33,868 bases of DNA from Gp7-AA10 sp035636095 (GCA_035636095.1 DASPZU010000115.1:1-33868); one strand, 5' to 3'. Shown: positions 1 to 10,149, counted from the stretch's first letter. Numbers and translations: made by a program. The notes: generated by a model not told the origin, from the sequence alone.

Positions 1-231
1 CTTGAAGATCGCCTGATGGCGCTCGACGATCCCGAACGCAGCGAGCGTTTTGTGGAGGACTTCATTCTTTTCGACGCCGTACAGATTGCAGAAGCCGGCG
101 TTGACGAAGAGGATGCGGGGGCCGATGGCCTCCTCCGCCGGACTCAGAATGGCAATCCCCTGGCAGGCGACCTGAACAGCGCTGCTGAGCAGACGAGTTT
201 CAACGGTGGACAGACGACTCTTTCCCGGCAT
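1..231 (-). CDS. PAS-domain protein, N-terminal fragment (runs off the left edge)
   Basis: The minus strand is open from an ATG at 231 to the window edge (77 codons). The translation contains a PAS-like core: ACQGIAILSP, then GPRILFVNAGFCNLYGVEKNE. This is the pattern of a PAS sensor fold, in which the 'FVNxxFCxLYGV' strand-helix follows a short N-terminus. PAS domains bind small ligands or cofactors and usually feed a histidine kinase, GGDEF domain or regulator; the output domain lies outside the window, so the role cannot be given. No strong Shine-Dalgarno sequence precedes the ATG, so the start is tentative. It is divergent from the small basic gene at 292. Confidence 0.6.
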   Translation of the reverse strand, partial: MPGKSRLSTVETRLLSSAVQVACQGIAILSPAEEAIGPRILFVNAGFCNLYGVEKNEVLHKTLAAFGIVERHQAIFK

Positions 232-291
232 GGAGAGGCAGCAATTTTAGCAGGTGCGCGGCAGGCCCGAGATTTGCGCATCGAATTCGGA

Positions 292-453
292 ATGCCGTTC
301 AAAAGCCAGGCGCAGCGCCGAAAGTTCGCCGAGCTGCTCGTCAAGGGAAAAATCTCGCCGGAAACGTTCGAAGAGTGGAATCGCGAGACCGGCGGCAAGA
401 AACTGCCCGAACGGGTCAAGCCGGCGCCGAAACGGGGCGGCAAGAAGAAGTAA
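292..453 (+). CDS. Small basic protein (53 aa) starting MPFKSQAQRRKF
   Basis: A 53-residue ORF begins MPFKSQAQRRKFAELL and has a GKISPETFEEWNRETG centre and a Lys/Pro/Gly-rich tail ending GGKKK. Short proteins of the 'MPFKS-QRRKF' type are common in bacteria and phages and have no established function; the basic tail suggests nucleic-acid binding, which is inference. The open frame extends upstream to position 16, but that part is the antisense of the PAS gene, so I take the internal ATG at 292 as the start. The stop is 1 nt before the GTG of the methyltransferase, so the two are probably co-transcribed. Confidence 0.6.
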   Translation: MPFKSQAQRRKFAELLVKGKISPETFEEWNRETGGKKLPERVKPAPKRGGKKK

Positions 454-454
454 C

Positions 455-1798
455 GTGCGCACTTGTCCAGGCTGTGGACGCGAAAAACTCACCACCCTCA
501 TCCCACGGGAGAGCGTGCAGAGTGAGATGGAGATGCGTCGACAGTTCTATGGCGAACGCATCGACGGAATCGCCGATCACGCCGCGCAGAAGGACCTCCT
601 CGATGTCGCGCACGCAGCATCCGCGGAAATCGCGATCTGCCACGACTGTGGAATTCTCGTTCGCTGCGAACGCGAGATGCCGAACTTCGAGACCGATCAC
701 TACGAGCCGTTTGCCATGGAGCGGATGCTGCACGCGCACATCGCGGTCTACCGCAACAAAGCAAAACTCTACCGCCGGCTTTTGCATCCTGGGGCGAATG
801 TGCTCGAGGTTGGCAGCTACGTCGGCGGATTCCTTCACGTGGCCGCCGAGTGGGGATGGAACGCCGCCGGCGTCGATGTCGGCCGCGATACGTCGCGTTT
901 TGTGCGCGCGCACGGTTATCGGACCTTCAACGTGCCGCTCGAAGATTGCCGATTCGACGGTCAGGCATTCGACGGAGTCTTCATCTGGAATTGCTTCGAG
1001 CAAATTGAGGATCCACAGCGATTGCTGGCCGAAGTCAAACGCGTTCTGCGGCCCGGTGGCGTGCTGATCGTTCGGACGCCTAACGCGTCGCTCTACATCG
1101 ATATGCAGGGCAACTCCACCATACTCGGTCACAGCAACCTCCTCGGTTTTCCGCATCTCTACGGCTACACCGAAGTCTCGCTCCAGCGCCTGATCTCGGC
1201 GCATGGTTTCACGCTGATCCGGATGGGCACCGATCGTCACATCCACCCGGGCATCCGGCCGTTGACGTTCACTGCCAAACGCGAGGCGTCGTCATTGAGG
1301 AGCGTGCTGCGAAAAGCGTGGATCGAGGCCACGTTTTTGCACACATCTGAGGCGGAGGTGCACATGGCGGAAAAAGAAACAATTCAGCGAGCAAGGCGAG
1401 ACCGTGCGCAAGGTAAAGCGCCGTCCACGCAAGCTGGGGAGTTTGTTCGCGAAGAGATGGAGCATATTCGCCAGGGAAAACATGGCGCGCGATCGACAAA
1501 GCAGGCGATCGCCATCGGGCTCTCGAAGGCGCGCCGCTCGGGCGTCAGACTGGCGCCGCCAAAAGGTGGGAGCGTACGCACGCGCGAGTCGGCGCGAAGT
1601 GCGATTCGCAATCGAGGCCGAAAGCCGTCTGCGACACGCTCGCGAGCGGTGCGATCCGCGCTGAAGCGCGAAGGGCACTCGGCCGCGTCGCGGTCATCGC
1701 TGTCGCGCCAGGCGCGTACGACGGCACGCCGTCGCGGCGCGGCCTCGCGACACCGTGCCGCTGTCAAGGCCGCGCGGACGCGCGCACGATCGCATTGA
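455..1798 (+). CDS. Zinc-ribbon class I SAM methyltransferase with in-frame DUF6496-like C-terminal extension
   Basis: The GTG start at 455 follows AAGAAG at a usable distance. The open frame upstream of it is a shadow of the small basic gene. Residues 1-70 hold two Cys pairs (C4/C7 and C62/C65), a probable zinc ribbon. SAM-binding motif I, VLEVGSYVGGF, is at about 116-126, followed by GVDVG and a post-motif 'RVLRPGGVLIVRTPN'. This is the layout of Methyltransf_23/11-type enzymes with an N-terminal zinc ribbon, often sugar or small-molecule C-methyltransferases; the substrate is unknown. From about residue 304 the frame continues without a stop into a different, very basic Arg/Ala/Ser-rich domain with VREEMEHIRQGKHGARS and KQAIAIGLSKARR, typical of DUF6496. 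The fusion may be real, or that part may be made separately from an internal start. Confidence 0.75.
   Translation: MRTCPGCGREKLTTLIPRESVQSEMEMRRQFYGERIDGIADHAAQKDLLDVAHAASAEIAICHDCGILVRCEREMPNFETDHYEPFAMERMLHAHIAVYRNKAKLYRRLLHPGANVLEVGSYVGGFLHVAAEWGWNAAGVDVGRDTSRFVRAHGYRTFNVPLEDCRFDGQAFDGVFIWNCFEQIEDPQRLLAEVKRVLRPGGVLIVRTPNASLYIDMQGNSTILGHSNLLGFPHLYGYTEVSLQRLISAHGFTLIRMGTDRHIHPGIRPLTFTAKREASSLRSVLRKAWIEATFLHTSEAEVHMAEKETIQRARRDRAQGKAPSTQAGEFVREEMEHIRQGKHGARSTKQAIAIGLSKARRSGVRLAPPKGGSVRTRESARSAIRNRGRKPSATRSRAVRSALKREGHSAASRSSLSRQARTTARRRGAASRHRAAVKAARTRARSH
1364..1798 (+). CDS. DUF6496-like basic protein, possible independent internal start
   Basis: An ATG at 1364, in frame with the methyltransferase, is preceded by GGAGG with 5-6 nt spacing, a better ribosome-binding site than that of the methyltransferase itself. 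The product (144 aa) starts MAEKETIQRARRDRAQGKAP and carries EFVREEMEHIRQGKHGAR and KQAIAIGLSKARR, the conserved core of DUF6496, then a long Arg/Ser/Ala-rich tail resembling histone-H1-like or plasmid DNA-binding proteins. Proteins of this family normally stand alone at about this length, which favours a separate product. The function is unknown; nucleic-acid binding is inferred from composition. Confidence 0.5.
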   Translation: MAEKETIQRARRDRAQGKAPSTQAGEFVREEMEHIRQGKHGARSTKQAIAIGLSKARRSGVRLAPPKGGSVRTRESARSAIRNRGRKPSATRSRAVRSALKREGHSAASRSSLSRQARTTARRRGAASRHRAAVKAARTRARSH

Positions 1799-1800
1799 CG

Positions 1801-1904
1801 CCCCTCACCCGGTCCCGCTCCGCGGGACCACCCTCTCCCCGCTGACGCGGGGCGAGGGACGCTGGCGCGCACAGCCCTTCGCCCCGCGAAGCGGCGGATG
1901 AGGG
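1801..1904. repeat. Palindromic dispersed repeat (CCCCTCACCC / GAGGGGTC family), long form
   Basis: It starts CCCCTCACCC, contains CCCTCTCCCC paired with GCGGGGCGAGGG, and ends GATGAGGGGTC. The same start, core and end are seen at 28294-28358 and 28965-29029, so this is a family and not a one-off hairpin. Here it fills the gap between two convergent genes and could act as a two-way terminator or mRNA-stabilising hairpin, although no U-tract follows. Confidence 0.75.
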
Positions 1905-1905
1905 G

Positions 1906-3063
1906 TCACTTCACCGTCAGGTGCGCCCCGGTGAACGCGCTCTCGAACTTTTGCGTGGAGAGAAGATCGCGTGCGGCAGCGTCGCTCTTTAGATAGTCAT
2001 CCCAGAACGCCAGCGACGCGATCTTGACGATCTGAAAAATGCGGCGGTCGTTGCCGAACACCATCGCGCCGCGCTGCTGTTGCGGCACTTGCTGCTGTTG
2101 CCCGTAAGGATTGGCGGCGGTGGTGGGCTGCATCGGCACGTCATAGAAGCTGACCTGCCCTGTGAATGACGAAGAGCGAGCGCCGTCGATCAGGACGAAG
2201 TACTTGTCACCGGCTGGGCTGTTCTCGAAAGCCTGCTTGCGCCAGTTCACATCCTCGGACTCATTCGCGCCGCGATCGTTCGTGCCGGTCATGAACATCA
2301 TCGGAACTTTGAGGGTCGCGAACGATGCCGTCGTGATTCCGCGCATCGTCGAGGGGCCCGGCGGCGACATCGCGACCGCCGCGCGCACTCTCGAATCCGC
2401 GAATGTGCCATTCATGCCCGCGACCAGCAGCGCTGTGAACGCGCCGTACGCATGCCCGCCCACGCCCATGCGGGCGTGGTCCATCTTTCCCTGGAGCTCA
2501 GGAAACTGGTGCTCGAGGTCATTGAGCGAATCGAGGACCAGCCTGATGTCGAGTGCGCGATTGCGCCACTGTGGCTCGACCTCGCGGTCGAAGATATCTT
2601 CGGTGCGATTCGTTTGCGGAACGGGGGGCGTCGTCGGAGGCGGCATCCCACGCTGACGGCCACGCGCCGCCGGTGTCGGCGGCGCTCCACTGAGCACGTC
2701 GCGGCTGGTGTCGCGCAACGCGCCGGCATCGGCATGCGATGGACGGATGACCACGTAGCCGTTGCTCGTCCAGTACGAAATCAGAGGCTCGTAACCATGG
2801 TCGGAGCTCCCGTAGCCGTGCGAGAAAACGATGATCGGAAACGGTCCGCCGCGCGTTGGATATTCGATCGAGACCTCGAGGTCCTTGTTGCGCTGGGCGT
2901 CGTGAAGAGTCGCCATCGGAATCACACCCACCGGCGACGGACCTATATCGGCGCTGTAATTGCCGACGCTCAGTGTCTGCAGCGCCGTGGCGGGCTGGTT
3001 GGGCCGGGAGGAAGAGCCGCATGCCGCGGCAAAGAGAAGGACGGCTGGAAGAAATCGTTTCAT
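1906..3063 (-). CDS. Alpha/beta-hydrolase-fold lipoprotein with degenerate catalytic triad
   Basis: The start is the second ATG of an ATGATG pair (3063), with GAGAGG upstream. The protein (385 aa) opens MKRFLPAVLLFAAACGSSS, a lipoprotein signal with lipobox AAAC-G, so it is probably exported and lipid-anchored. The fold is that of platelet-activating-factor-acetylhydrolase or dienelactone-hydrolase-like proteins: PIIVFSHGYGSSDHGYEP (oxyanion region), then the nucleophile elbow, GTNDRG (acid loop) and LIDGARSSSFTG. The elbow reads GHAYG where GHSxG is expected, and the His position of the 'LIDGAxHxSF' motif reads RSS. Both nucleophile and base therefore appear missing, and it is probably a non-catalytic or altered family member. 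A Gln-rich stretch (GQQQQVPQQQ) lies near the C-terminus. It is divergent from the helicase gene, whose start is 40 bp away. Confidence 0.8.
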   Translation of the reverse strand: MKRFLPAVLLFAAACGSSSRPNQPATALQTLSVGNYSADIGPSPVGVIPMATLHDAQRNKDLEVSIEYPTRGGPFPIIVFSHGYGSSDHGYEPLISYWTSNGYVVIRPSHADAGALRDTSRDVLSGAPPTPAARGRQRGMPPPTTPPVPQTNRTEDIFDREVEPQWRNRALDIRLVLDSLNDLEHQFPELQGKMDHARMGVGGHAYGAFTALLVAGMNGTFADSRVRAAVAMSPPGPSTMRGITTASFATLKVPMMFMTGTNDRGANESEDVNWRKQAFENSPAGDKYFVLIDGARSSSFTGQVSFYDVPMQPTTAANPYGQQQQVPQQQRGAMVFGNDRRIFQIVKIASLAFWDDYLKSDAAARDLLSTQKFESAFTGAHLTVK

Positions 3064-3103
3064 CATGACCTCTCGTACGATTACATCATGGTGGCGCTGA
3101 ACG

Positions 3104-5208
<2,105 letters not shown>

Positions 5209-5212
<4 letters not shown>

Positions 5213-5886
5213 AGCTTCTCCTCATCAGCAGCTCGCTCGTCCATGGCTACGGATACCTCGATCATCCCGAGCCGGACATCAAACGGCACCTGGCCGGAAA
5301 GAAACGCGTCGCATTCGTGCCGTTCGCAGCCTTCGATCATGCCGCGTACACCGCCAAGGTTACCGAGCGATTTGGCCGGATGGGATTCGAGATCGTTCCG
5401 ATCGAGCAGCTCGATCAGGCCCATGCCATCTTCGTCGGCGGCGGCAACACATTCCGTCTGCTGAAAACCCTATACGACCGGAACCTGCTCGACACGATCG
5501 GCAAGCGCGTCCGCGCCGGCATGCCGTACATTGGGTCGAGCGCCGGCAGCGTGATCACCGCGCCGACCATCCGCACCACCAACGACATGCCCATCGTGGA
5601 AGTGAAGTCGCTCAACTCGCTGGGCCTCGTTCCGTTTCAGATCAACGGCCACTACATGGATCCCGATCCGGGCTCCACCCACAAAGGCGAGACGCGCGAG
5701 GAGCGGATCCGCGAATTCCATGAAGAGAATTCGACGCCGGTGGTGGGATTGCGCGAAGGAACGATGCTGCTGGTCGAAGACAGCTCCTACAAGCTCCTGG
5801 GCCTCAAGCCTGCACGCATTTTCAGGCGCGGAAAGGAGCCCATCGAGGTCGGACCGGGAGCGCGGCTGGAAGAGTTTTTGAAATGA
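5209..5886 (+). CDS. pepE: Peptidase E-like (S51 family) dipeptidase
   Basis: ATG 5209 overlaps the helicase stop (ATGA). The 225-aa product matches peptidase E (alpha-aspartyl dipeptidase, E. coli 229 aa): KRVAFVPFAAFD, IFVGGGNTFRLLKTL and the nucleophile region YIGSSAGSVITAPTIRTTNDMP with the likely Ser at 111. It continues with LVPFQINGHYMDPDP, which carries the His of the catalytic set. The family hydrolyses N-terminal Asp-Xaa dipeptides in the cytoplasm. Its stop overlaps the start of the ornithine cyclodeaminase-like gene by 4 nt, so the three genes form a translationally coupled run. Cyanophycinase is the nearest alternative, but the length and motifs favour PepE. Confidence 0.87.
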
Positions 5887-6809
5887 CACTCCTGCTCACG
5901 CGCCGCGACGTCGCCGATCTGTTGACGATCGACGACACGATCGCAGCCGTCGAAAATGCATTCCTCCTGTTGGGCCGCGGCGAAGTGCCGCGTCCGGCCA
6001 TCGCGGGGCTGCACGCGCCGGGCGGCGCCTTTCACATCAAGGCCGCCATCGCAGCCGATCGTTTCGCGTCCAAGATCAACAGCAACTTTTTCGAGGCCAA
6101 GCCGCGCATCAAGGGCGTGATCATCCTCGGCGATACCAGTGACGGCCGCGTGCTGGCGGTCATGGATTCCATCGAGATCACGATCCTGCGCACCGGCGCG
6201 GCCACGGCGGTGGCCGCGAAATATCTGGCGCGGGACAAGGTACGCACCGCGCTCATCATCGGCTGCGGCCTGCAGGGACACGTGCAGGCACGCGCTCTGC
6301 GACGCGTGCGCGATATCGAGAAGATTTTCGCGTATGACGTCAACGGTGACGCCGCCGCCGGTTTTGCGGAACACATCGGAGCTGAAGCGGTTCCCACGCC
6401 GGTGTGGGCGGACATCGTCGTGACCTGCACTCCCTCGCGATCGCCGATTCTTCACAGCGTGCAACCGGGAGCTTTCGTCGCCGCCATCGGAGCCGATAGC
6501 GAAGAGAAGCAGGAGGTCGCGCCATCGCTGATGGCATCCAGCAAAGTCGTGACCGACGTGACCGAGCAATGCCGTACCATCGGCGATCTGCATCACGCCA
6601 TCGAGGCAGGCACGATGCGCGTCGAAGACGTCTACGCCGAGCTCTCGGAGATCGTGGCCGGCAAAAAGCGCGGGCGCGAGCGCGACGACGAGGTCATCAT
6701 CTTCGACTCCACCGGCATGGCGCTCCAGGACGTCGCCGCCGCAGCCATCGTCTACGAGCGCGCCGTCGCCGCCGGACGCGGAACAGCATTCGAGTTTGCA
6801 GGGTTTTGA
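5883..6809 (+). CDS. Ornithine cyclodeaminase / mu-crystallin family protein
   Basis: The 308-residue protein has the family's layout: an N-terminal substrate domain with HIKAA and SKINSNFF, then RTGAATAVAAKYLAR, then a Rossmann NAD(P) site GCGLQG at 127-132. At the end comes the EVIIFDSTGMALQDVAAA signature, whose Asp is catalytic in the family. Members are ornithine cyclodeaminases, alanine or other amino-acid dehydrogenases, or imine (ketimine) reductases. Sequence alone does not decide which, so no symbol is given. It overlaps peptidase E by ATGA and is followed by clpS after 6 nt, so it probably sits in one transcript running into the Clp genes. Confidence 0.85.
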   Translation: MTLLLTRRDVADLLTIDDTIAAVENAFLLLGRGEVPRPAIAGLHAPGGAFHIKAAIAADRFASKINSNFFEAKPRIKGVIILGDTSDGRVLAVMDSIEITILRTGAATAVAAKYLARDKVRTALIIGCGLQGHVQARALRRVRDIEKIFAYDVNGDAAAGFAEHIGAEAVPTPVWADIVVTCTPSRSPILHSVQPGAFVAAIGADSEEKQEVAPSLMASSKVVTDVTEQCRTIGDLHHAIEAGTMRVEDVYAELSEIVAGKKRGRERDDEVIIFDSTGMALQDVAAAAIVYERAVAAGRGTAFEFAGF

Positions 6810-6815
6810 GCGGCA

Positions 6816-7121
6816 ATGCTCCCGCAATCCGCAGAGCTCCCGGTCGCGGAAAGCGAAGAAAAAACCGAGGAGCCGCCGCTCTTCAAGGTGTTGCTGCACA
6901 ACGACGATTACACCACCATGGACTTCGTCGTGCAGGTGTTGCAGAGCGTGTTCAACCTGCCGCCCGATCGGGCCATCCAGGTGATGCTCAACGTGCATGT
7001 GAAAGGAATTGGCGTGGCCGGCGTTTACACGTATGAAGTTGCCGAGATGAAGGTCGCCAAAACGACCGCCCTGGCAAGAGAACAGGAATTCCCGTTGTTA
7101 TGTACGATAGAAAAAGCATAG
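6816..7121 (+). CDS. clpS: ClpS, N-degron adaptor of the ClpAP protease
   Basis: The 101-aa protein has an acidic flexible N-terminus (PVAESEEKTEEPP) and the ClpS core: LFKVLLHNDDYTTMDFVVQVLQSVF, AIQVMLNVHVKGIGVAGVYTYEVAEMK. NDDYTTMDFV forms the N-degron pocket, with the D/D pair that holds the alpha-amino group, and the His/Gly-rich segment contacts the ClpA N-domain. It delivers proteins with N-terminal Leu, Phe, Tyr or Trp to ClpAP. clpA follows 34 nt downstream and aat after that, so the whole pathway is clustered. Confidence 0.95.
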   Translation: MLPQSAELPVAESEEKTEEPPLFKVLLHNDDYTTMDFVVQVLQSVFNLPPDRAIQVMLNVHVKGIGVAGVYTYEVAEMKVAKTTALAREQEFPLLCTIEKA

Positions 7122-7152
7122 TGCCGCGTGCCGAAGTGCCGCGTGCCGGTAG
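7122..7152. repeat. Short tandem direct repeat (GTGCCGCGTGCCG) between clpS and clpA
   Basis: The clpS-clpA gap is made almost entirely of two copies of a GTGCCGCGTGCCG unit, separated by AA and followed by GTAGATC directly before the clpA ATG. It leaves no recognisable Shine-Dalgarno sequence for clpA. Confidence 0.6.
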
Positions 7153-7155
7153 ATC

Positions 7156-9378
7156 ATGATTGCGAAGCCCCTGCAGAAGACCTTCGAGTTCGCGCTGAAT
7201 GACGCGATCTCGCGCCGCCACGAATACGTGACGCTCGAGCATGTGCTGTACGCGCTGCTGCACGATCGCGAAGTGGCCAGGGTCATCCGCGAATGCGGCG
7301 GCGATGTCGATCAGCTCAAAAAGCAGCTCGACGACTTCATGAACCGCACCCTCGAGAAGCTTCCCGACGATGCCGAGGTCCAGCCGGTACTGACCGCGAT
7401 GTTGCAGCGCGTCGTGCAATACGCACAGTTGCACGCCCAAAGCTCCGGCCGCAAGGAAGTCGACACCGGCCAGATGCTGGCCGCGCTCTATCAGGCCGAA
7501 CGCTCGCAGGCGGTCTATCTGTTGCGAAGTCAGGGCGTCAACAAACTCGACGTGCTCAGTTACCTCTCCCATGGAATCGCGAAAACGCCGGTCGGTGTGC
7601 CCAAGCCGGCCTTTGCCGCGCCGGACGAAGAAGGCGAAGTCTCAGGCGATCCGCTCAAGCAGTTCGCGGTCAATCTCATCGAGCGGGCGAAGAAAGGCGA
7701 GATCGATCCGCTCATCGGACGTTCGCTCGAGCTCGAACGCACCATCCAGATCCTGTGCCGCCGCCGCAAGAACAATCCGCTCTTCGTGGGCGAGCCGGGA
7801 GTGGGCAAGACGGCCATCGCCGAAGGACTCGCGCTCAAGATTCACAAGAACGAAGTGCCGGCCGTGCTCAAGGATGCCGAGGTCTATTCGCTGGACATGG
7901 GGGCAGTGCTGGCGGGGACCAAGTATCGCGGCGAGTTCGAGCAGCGATTGAAAGCGGTCATCGCGGCGCTTCTCGAGAAAAAAGAATCCATCCTGTTCAT
8001 CGATGAGATCCACACCATCGTCGGCGCGGGGGCGGTCAGCGGCGGCACGATGGATGCCTCGAACATTCTCAAGCCTGCCATCGCGTCGGGAAAACTGCGC
8101 TGCATCGGCTCGACCACCTATGCCGAGTACAAAGCGTCGTTCGAGCGCGATCGTGCGCTGGCGCGGCGCTTTCAGAAAATCGAGATCGGTGAGCCGACCG
8201 TCGGCGAGACTATCGAGATCCTCCGCGGCCTGAAGAACTATTACGAAGAGCACCACCGCGTGACCTTCTCCGATGACGCCATCAAGCTGGCGGCGGAGTT
8301 GTCGGCGAAGTACATCCACGATCGCCACCTTCCCGACAAAGCGATCGACGTTCTCGACGAAGCAGGCGCGCGGATGCGCATGCTCGGCACTCAAAACACG
8401 ACCATCGGCGAAGCCGATGTGGAACAGGTCGTGGCGCGCATGGCGAAGATTCCGCCGCGCACCATCGCCGTCAGCGAAAAGGACCGCCTGCACAATCTCG
8501 ATGGCGATCTGCAGCGCGTGATCTTCGGACAGGACCACGCCGTCAAGCAGATCGTCAGCGCCATCAAACTCTCGCGCTCGGGACTCGGGCATCCCGAGAA
8601 GCCGATCGGGTCGTTTCTCTTCTCCGGGCCGACCGGCGTCGGAAAGACCGAGCTCGCCAAACAGCTGGCGGTCTCGTTAGGCGTGGAGTTCATCCGCTTC
8701 GACATGAGCGAGTACATGGAGTCGCACACCGTGTCGCGTCTCATCGGCGCGCCGCCGGGCTATGTCGGGTTCGATCAGGGCGGCCTGCTCACCGACGCCA
8801 TCATCCGCACCCCTTACGCTGTCCTGGTGCTCGACGAAATCGAAAAGGCGCATCCGAATCTCTTCTCGATCCTGCTGCAGGTCATGGATCACGCCACGCT
8901 CACCGACAACAACGGCAAGAAAGCCGACTTCCGAAACGTGATTCTGATCATGACCACCAACGCCGGCGCACGCGAGATGAGCGACTCCGGCATGGGCTTC
9001 ACGCAGACCGGCACGAGCGGCAAGGGACGCGGCGTGATCGAGCGGACCTTCGCTCCCGAATTTCGCAACCGGCTCGACGCCTGGATCGCGTTCGACGCGC
9101 TCAGCTTCGAAACGACCGAGCGCGTGGTCGACAAGTTCATCGACGAGCTGCGGGTGCAGCTCGCGCCGAAGAACGTGACCCTGGAGCTGCGCGAGGGGGG
9201 GCGGGCGTGGCTGGCCAAGAACGGCTACGACCGCGCCTTCGGTGCGCGTCCGATGGCGCGCCTCATCCAGCAGAAGATCAAGGAGCCGCTGGTCGACGCG
9301 ATTCTGTTCGGAACGCTGCAGAGCGGGGGGGCGGTAGTGGTGGACGCGGACGGATCCGAGCTTCGACTCGATTACTAA
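7156..9378 (+). CDS. clpA: ClpA, ATPase/unfoldase subunit of the ClpAP protease
   Basis: The 740-residue double AAA+ protein is near the usual 750. The N-domain (1-150) contains EFALNDAISRRHEYVTLEHVLYALL, the ClpS-docking Clp_N repeat. AAA-1 has Walker A GEPGVGKT (212-219), Walker B ILFIDEIHTIVGAG and an arginine-finger region FERDRALARRFQKIE. AAA-2 has Walker A GPTGVGKT (491-498) and LVLDEIEKAHPNLF, then the C-terminal D2-small domain. There is no long coiled-coil M-domain between the two modules, which separates it from ClpB and ClpC. It unfolds substrates and threads them into ClpP; clpP is not in the window. It lies directly after clpS and before aat. Confidence 0.96.
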   Translation: MIAKPLQKTFEFALNDAISRRHEYVTLEHVLYALLHDREVARVIRECGGDVDQLKKQLDDFMNRTLEKLPDDAEVQPVLTAMLQRVVQYAQLHAQSSGRKEVDTGQMLAALYQAERSQAVYLLRSQGVNKLDVLSYLSHGIAKTPVGVPKPAFAAPDEEGEVSGDPLKQFAVNLIERAKKGEIDPLIGRSLELERTIQILCRRRKNNPLFVGEPGVGKTAIAEGLALKIHKNEVPAVLKDAEVYSLDMGAVLAGTKYRGEFEQRLKAVIAALLEKKESILFIDEIHTIVGAGAVSGGTMDASNILKPAIASGKLRCIGSTTYAEYKASFERDRALARRFQKIEIGEPTVGETIEILRGLKNYYEEHHRVTFSDDAIKLAAELSAKYIHDRHLPDKAIDVLDEAGARMRMLGTQNTTIGEADVEQVVARMAKIPPRTIAVSEKDRLHNLDGDLQRVIFGQDHAVKQIVSAIKLSRSGLGHPEKPIGSFLFSGPTGVGKTELAKQLAVSLGVEFIRFDMSEYMESHTVSRLIGAPPGYVGFDQGGLLTDAIIRTPYAVLVLDEIEKAHPNLFSILLQVMDHATLTDNNGKKADFRNVILIMTTNAGAREMSDSGMGFTQTGTSGKGRGVIERTFAPEFRNRLDAWIAFDALSFETTERVVDKFIDELRVQLAPKNVTLELREGGRAWLAKNGYDRAFGARPMARLIQQKIKEPLVDAILFGTLQSGGAVVVDADGSELRLDY

Positions 9379-9379
9379 G

Positions 9380-9448
9380 GGATGAGGGCAGAGGGATGAG
9401 GGATGATTCGAATCATTCAGCCCTCATCCCTCATCCCTCATCCCTCTT
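9380..9448. repeat. GGGATGAGGG palindromic repeat overlapping the aat start
   Basis: GGGATGAGGG-type units are followed by the small palindrome TGATTCGAATCA and then by the complementary ATCCCTCATCCCTCATCCC. Together they form a long imperfect hairpin between clpA and aat. The right arm is inside the open frame used for aat, so the repeat is at least partly translated. Confidence 0.75.
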
Positions 9449-10079
9449 CCCCGATCCGCGCAAAGCGCGCGGCGACATCATCGCCATCGGCGAAGATCTC
9501 AGTCCCGGCACGCTCCGCGACGCCTACCGCCACGGGATTTTTCCATGGCCGCATGAGGAATTGCCGCTGCCGTGGTTCTCGCCGCGCCGTCGCGCGGTGA
9601 TTTTCTTCGATGAGCTGCACATCGGCCGCACGTTGCGGCGATCGATCAAACGCGCGGAGTTCACCTTCACCATCGACAAGGCCTTCGACGATGTCATCCG
9701 CGCTTGTGCGTCCACGCCGCGGGCCGAGGGCGAGGGAACGTGGATCGGCCCGGAGTTCGTGCGCGCCTACACGCGCCTGCATCGCGAAGGCGACGCGCAC
9801 AGCGTCGAGGCATGGGACGGCGATGCGCTCGCCGGCGGTCTCTATGGCATCGATGCCGGCGGTCTGTTCACCGGCGAGAGCATGTTTCATCATCGCCCTG
9901 ATGCATCGAAGCTCGCGCTGCTGCATCTGATCGACCATCTTCGCAATCGCGGCGCGACGTGGCTCGACTGCCAGATCATGACCCCGCACATGCGCGCCCT
10001 CGGCGCACGCGAGATTCCCCGCCCGCGCTTTCTCGATCTGCTGGAAGAGACGCAGGCTCGCGCACTGCGGCTGTTCTAG
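9396..10079 (+). CDS. aat: Leucyl/phenylalanyl-tRNA-protein transferase
   Basis: The 227-aa product carries the Aat hallmarks: GDIIAIGEDLSPGTLRDAY, HGIFPWPH, LPWFSPRRRAVIFFDELHI, a GTWIGPEFVRAYTRLH block, SVEAWDGDALAGGLYGI, GGLFTGESMFH and LDCQIMTPHMRALGAREIPR. It transfers Leu or Phe from aminoacyl-tRNA to N-terminal Lys or Arg, creating primary N-degrons for ClpS-ClpAP, which explains its position after clpS-clpA. The only in-frame ATG is at 9396, inside the GGGATGAGGG repeat, so about 18 N-terminal residues are repeat-encoded. The frame upstream belongs to clpA antiphase sequence. The protein ends soon after the IPR motif, slightly shorter than E. coli Aat. Confidence 0.93.
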   Translation: MRDDSNHSALIPHPSSLFPDPRKARGDIIAIGEDLSPGTLRDAYRHGIFPWPHEELPLPWFSPRRRAVIFFDELHIGRTLRRSIKRAEFTFTIDKAFDDVIRACASTPRAEGEGTWIGPEFVRAYTRLHREGDAHSVEAWDGDALAGGLYGIDAGGLFTGESMFHHRPDASKLALLHLIDHLRNRGATWLDCQIMTPHMRALGAREIPRPRFLDLLEETQARALRLF

Positions 10080-10146
10080 GAGCGCCGCCATTCTGGCGGC
10101 GCGGGCTGGAAGCCCGCGTGACCGGCCGGCTGGAAGCCGGCGCTCC
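10080..10146. repeat. GGAGCGCC...GGCGCTCC palindromic repeat between convergent aat and globin genes
   Basis: The segment opens GGAGCGCCGCC and closes GCCGGCGCTCC, and contains two related GGCTGGAAGCC units. It sits exactly between two convergent stop codons, so it could serve as a bidirectional terminator. The internally repeated GGCTGGAAGCC unit suggests a dispersed repeat and not a simple terminator. Confidence 0.65.
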
Positions 10147-10149
10147 TGC

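Noticed and set aside
416..1246. 276-codon minus-strand frame opposite the methyltransferase
   Set aside because: The plus strand has clear zinc-ribbon and SAM motifs; the minus frame has none.
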